From assembly GCF_933775445.1 (NCBI RefSeq), contig NC_065873.1, positions 29,822,001 through 29,886,000 of the forward strand: a stretch of 64,000 bases of DNA, read 5' to 3'. The position numbers and the translations under genes are program-made. Position 1 is the stretch's first letter; the number at the start of each line of letters is the position of its first letter. The notes under the pieces were generated by a model, which saw only the letters and a program-made list of their open reading frames with translations, made no database searches and was not told where the DNA came from. Source of the DNA: Argentina anserina. Lineage: Eukaryota > Streptophyta > Magnoliopsida > Rosales > Rosaceae. This document shows, piece by piece, positions 60,299-64,000 of this stretch.

Positions 60299-61921
60299 GG
60301 TAGGCAAAGTTATACAATGGTTTTACAAAAGAAAAAAACTCACCGTCAATATATTAACTATAGTTACAAGGTCAATGTGGTACTCAGACTTATAAAACTA
60401 CCACTGTGGTATCCGTACTCATTATTTACTATCAACGAGGGGCCGTATACCATTTTCTAGCACAAAACCATAAGTTTACTCACGTGCCCATTTAAAAAAT
60501 GACTATAAAACAAACTCACAAAACAAAAAGACCATTATATCCATATTTTTCTTATTTTTCTTCTTCTTGCTCCCCCTCCTACGTCGTCATCTACTTTACC
60601 CTCGCCCTTGGCGGCTTCTCAATTACCATCAGCTATGTCTTCAACTCCAACTCTGACTCCACCCTAATCGCCCAAGCCTCCAAGCCGCCGTCAGCCACTT
60701 CATCTCCCTCAACGCCTCTATAACCCATTCGAGCCTTTGGCTTCATCGTCACGGTGGAGCTCCTCCAAATCTCGCCAGATCTCTTCCTCTCCTCCAAGAA
60801 TTCCACCATCTTCGCCATCGTTGACTCCCACATCACCAAAGCCTCTCCCCCCGCCCCCCCTCCTCAAGAGCTTCCTCCGCTACCACATCGACGACCTCGT
60901 CAACGCGCCCCAAGGCTCCTGCTTGCTGACTCTCTACCGGAACAAGAGTCTCACCGTCACGAAAAATCGATCGTTGCAATCGGACGGTCCGCATCAACCA
61001 CGTAATGATCTTGCCCCCGGATCTCTTCCAAGAAGGTTCCATTTCCATCCACGGCATTCCTCGCCCCTTCACCGCTGAGTATGACGTCATCCAGAAGCCG
61101 GAATGTGAGCTCTGTCATGATTTTCATGCCATCAAGATTGGAGCTTGAAGGCAGTTCTTACTATCTTAAGGCTTTTCTTAATGAGGTTGTGAGGTTTCAC
61201 CGTTTCACATTGTGCCTCATAGGCTTACATACAAGGACCTTGTGGCTCTGCCTACCAGGACTCTGCTGAGGGCTTTGGTGCGTGGTGATCATCAGCCTCT
61301 TGAGGTCACTGGGGTTCTGAGCTTCTTGCCAGAATTGGTCATCGATGGAGTGAGGATCGTGGCGCCTAACGCCTTTGTTTCAAAGAGCTTTGTTATTCAT
61401 GGGATTTCGCGAGCTTTCGAGGTGAATGATCTTCCTAAAACCTAGTAAAGAGTAGATTTGATTACTTGTAGCTCTTAAGCTCTAGAATGTAGTATCAAGG
61501 TGTTGATCATGTTAGATTTTGTTGTTTGAGGATGTTGTTTCTCGTGCATTGCAAGAAGAATGCTCTGAAGGTTGTGATGTGTGTGTAGTAGGAGGGAGAG
61601 AAGGGGATGAGGATTTGGGATCTAAACGGGAGGTGGATCTCTTCTTGGGTGTTTGGATGTCACATTTTGCTGCAGTCTCCGCCATGAGTAATGCAAAGCG
61701 AAGAAGAAGAGAAAAATTGTTATGTCTTTTTTTTTAAATGCACACGTGAGCAAACTGACGGCCCAGTGCCAGAAATAGCCTCCGATCTCTCATTAATAGT
61801 AAATAATGAGTTTAGGTATTACATCGGTAGTTTTATAAGTTTTGGTACCACATTGATCTTGTTGTCAGTAGAATTCATATAATAATGGTGAATTTTGTTA
61901 GGGGCTGAATTTGGCACACCC
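60299..61921. mobile_element. Candidate Pack-MULE carrying a fasciclin gene fragment
   Basis: A left arm (about 60299-60490) and right arm (about 61740-61921) are inverted copies. The right arm reads TAGTAAATAATGAG..GGTAGTTTTATAAGT..TACCACATTGATCTTGT. The reverse complement of the left arm reads TAGTAAATAATGAG..GGTAGTTTTATAAGT..TACCACATTGACCTTGT. The outer ends match less well. Between the arms is an intronless, frameshifted fasciclin-like gene piece. Long terminal inverted repeats around a host gene fragment define a Pack-MULE. I could not find a 9-bp target duplication, so the ends are approximate. Confidence 0.6.
60590..61445 (+). pseudogene. Broken fasciclin-like arabinogalactan protein (FLA19/20/21-like)
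   Basis: Recognisable pieces of a fasciclin-domain protein lie in successive frames: NSTIFAIVDSHITK, then after a C-rich run LKSFLRYHIDDLVNAPQGSC, then after another shift IRINHVMILPPDLF-type and GSISIHGIPRPFTAEYDVIQ. Last comes LVIDGVRIVAPNAFVSKSFV then HGISRAFEVNDLPKT ending at 61445. At least three frame changes and several stops separate them, so no intact protein can be made. Fasciclin-like proteins are GPI-anchored or secreted cell-wall glycoproteins. The C-rich run near 60846-60862 is one likely site of frame loss. It could in part reflect sequencing error. Confidence 0.7.
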
Positions 61922-63570
61922 TTTGTATATTATATTACTTTTGTTGTAATGTCATATATATTTATTCTAATTCTACCCTTTTCTCTGGTTCACATGAAAA
62001 TATGAAACCGGGAAAACACGGTGTGGTTTGACTGGTTTCAAATATGATAGCTCGTTGATCTTTGAAATTCAGTAACTTCAGCCGTCGCGCACTCTGACGT
62101 GAGGGATTTGCACGGCAAAGCTCTGACTCCGTCTCCACCAAAATCGAGCAGCTCCACCATCGCCGTGGTTTGTGTTCCAGCGGTGATTCGGTGAGGGTTT
62201 GATGGGGCGGTGGCCGGTGGGGGTGTTTGGTTTCTGTACTCATTGAGTCATTGGTAATCCATCTTTAGTCCTTCTTCCATTCTCCATTGTTTTCTTGACG
62301 TCTCTCAAAGCACCCCTTCAAGATTGATTCACTTTATGGCCATCAACATCCATGGGTTTCTTCAAAGACCTTTTAGCTTTGGCTTTCTTCCCACCTTTTG
62401 CCGAACACATTTTCAGATTGTTTCAGAAGACGGAAAATGATGAAATATGAGGGTATTGTGGTAAATGCAGCGTTATGGGTGTGCAAATTGTAAAAAAAAG
62501 TGTGATAATTTCAGCACCTTTTTGTTTTTCTTTACAAAATCCCACCTACAGTGAAAATAACAAAACAATCGAGCAGTCGCAATTGCACATGTGAACTAGG
62601 CTTCGTCAAAAAGCAAGATCAGCTTCCAGTCACATCTCCATTGACTTATTGACTTGCAAGTCTTTGTTTGCAAGCTGGGTTGCACCGGCCAATCTGCACT
62701 AGAATGTGACTCGTACAATGCCAGACAAGATGAGCAAACAAAGGTTTAAGGACCTACAACTCTGCCTCTTGATTCTTATCTCGTTGAGTAGGGTTGATCA
62801 CTCTGTTGAGGCTACACTTTTGTTCATTCGTGCACCTTATCACATTCTTTCAATTTTGGTATGATTCTTAATCCAATATTGCTAGTCAATTTTTTTAAAC
62901 CAGCACTGCTGATGTGAAAAACTCCTGTCATGGATTTATAACCATATCCAAGAAGGTGAAAAGATCAAAGGATGCAGCAGCATTGCAAGTTATAGAGGTT
63001 ACATCGCGTCACTAACATAGTAAATTACTTGTATCAAGTTAAGCTGTAGAAATTCTCAGAAGAAATAATAATATTTGCATCCCTTCTCAGTACAACTATA
63101 GAGATTATCTTTCATGATTGATATAGTAACATGAACGGATCTATGCAACTGATCACACAGTTGCACGGTTGCACCTATCAAAGTATCAATTACAATTAGG
63201 TGTATATGGCAGGAAGTTTTGCTACGCGGTCAACTCTCTACTAACATGTTCAGTCAAATATCTCCTGTATCTCCTGAGTATAAGCTTGATGATTGAGGCT
63301 CTTCCTATCAAGTAACAAATGGCACAAACACTGCTTATTAAATACCTGCATGGGCCTTCGCATTCGCCTCCCCCCTCATCAATCACCATACAATCTCTGA
63401 AGTGTAAACTTCTGAAGAGATATCCAAATGAAGTACATGGCTATGATTCGATGTACTTCCATTGCTCATACCTCTGTTCTATGAATCATCTCCACCTCAT
63501 TTTACTTCTTTTTCAGCACTTGCAAGCATATAAACTCCAATCCCACAACCTATTCCTTTACATTTCACTC
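61922..63570. other. Intergenic DNA at the right of the window
   Basis: AT-rich with no gene recognised. A minus-strand frame at 61962-62243 (93 codons) resembles nothing known. Confidence 0.45.
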
Positions 63571-63845
63571 CTACTCATCATACTCCCACTTGGAGATACG
63601 ATGATGACCACCCTGTTCACCATGGCCTTGTTCTGCCATTCTTGCGTCAAGCCAATCAATTTGTGTTTTAACCCATGGAGGATCATTTGGGCTCAGCCAG
63701 AGAGCTTCATCCATATGTTTGTGCTTAAAATCTGGTTGTCTTGGATTCAACTTTTTCTTCCTGTTATCCCACCAATCATATGGATTGGCAAAAAAAACTT
63801 GCCATAAGTGAAGGCGTTCCCTATGCTTCTCCAAACCAGTTTCAC
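63571..63845 (-). CDS. Last exon of an OSB organellar single-stranded DNA-binding protein (partial)
   Basis: The exon begins after the acceptor TTCATAG at 63846-63852 and ends with a stop at 63571. It encodes ETGLEKHRERLHLWQVFFAN followed by PYDWWDNRKKKLNPRQPDFK and HKHMDEALWLSPNDPPWVKT. The FFANP.[DE]WWDNR..K.N...PDFKHK pattern is the PDF motif of plant OSB proteins, which binds single-stranded DNA and limits recombination in mitochondria and plastids. The earlier exons, with transit peptide and OB-fold, lie beyond base 64000. Only one PDF motif can be seen. The tail (MAEQGHGEQGGHHRISKWEY) is acidic and polar. Exon start by splice logic, phase 1. Confidence 0.85.
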
Positions 63846-64000
63846 CTATGAAGTCACAAGGATATGACATTTTTCATTGAAGGAAGACACGCAAAGCACA
63901 AGAAAACCCATCACATTGCAAGAAAACAACATTCTATGTAAAAAGAAAACATTGTAGCTCTTCATATTGTAAGAGGCTGTAACATAACATAAAGATGGCA
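63846..64000. other. Intron of the OSB-like gene reaching the window edge
   Basis: Sequence upstream of the OSB exon shows no further coding block within the window and is read as intron. Confidence 0.5.

Noticed and set aside
1..64000. tRNA, rRNA, CRISPR and operon structures
   Set aside because: I scanned for tRNA T-loop-like GTTCGAATCC boxes and for spaced short repeats and saw none. The only tRNA-related site is the TRIM primer-binding site. CRISPR and operons are not expected in plant nuclear DNA.

Overview
The window is nuclear DNA of a flowering plant, most likely a eudicot. Genes are split by many short AT-rich introns with GT..AG borders, intergenic DNA is AT-rich and full of small transposon remnants, and every recognisable protein belongs to a plant family. 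The solo LTR and TRIM-like sequences resemble what I know from Rosaceae, but I could not check this and the family assignment is a guess. I joined exons by hand: for each multi-exon gene I required GT..AG borders and reading-frame continuity at every junction, and the sums give uninterrupted proteins.

Layout, left to right. A KANADI4/ATS-type GARP transcription factor lies on the minus strand at 119-2843. A gene-poor stretch follows, holding a 2.7 kb solo LTR (7829-10521) with a 5-bp target duplication. Next come TMEM147 (+, 11742-13621), a triple-B3 REM-type protein (-, 14526-17244) and ent-kaurene oxidase CYP701A (+, 18807-21524). A miniature LTR element (22181-22727), a Dof factor (+, 24867-25700), a Tourist-like MITE (25967-26493) and a SET-domain gene fragment (27082-27402) follow. 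Then an LHT8-like amino acid transporter (-, 27614-30316), 5 kb without a gene, thylakoidal processing peptidase (+, 35529-37199), a TUNICAMYCIN INDUCED 1-like protein (+, 38216-39621) and an NPF transporter (-, 39954-42260).

The most unusual structure is at 43961-47013. It is a non-autonomous hAT-like element with 12-bp terminal inverted repeats and a perfect 8-bp target duplication. Its interior is a tandem array of nearly five copies of a ~505-bp unit, and each unit carries a ~90-bp inverted repeat. After it come an LR-type plant serpin (+, 47990-49698), nucleobase-ascorbate transporter NAT3 (+, 14 exons, 51411-54972), a nearly fully palindromic Mutator-like MITE (55677-56085) and an ADR1-type helper NLR with an RPW8 domain (-, 56265-59091). 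A broken fasciclin-like gene fragment lies between long inverted repeats (60299-61921) and may be a Pack-MULE. The last exon of an OSB-type organellar single-stranded DNA-binding protein enters from the right edge (-, 63571-63845).

The genes do not form one pathway. They cover development (KAN4, REM, Dof), gibberellin synthesis (ent-kaurene oxidase), ER biology (TMEM147, TIN1), plastid and mitochondrial maintenance (TPP, OSB), transport (LHT8, NPF, NAT3) and stress or immunity (serpin, ADR1). I found no operon-like or gene-cluster logic. The novelty in the window lies in its mobile elements.
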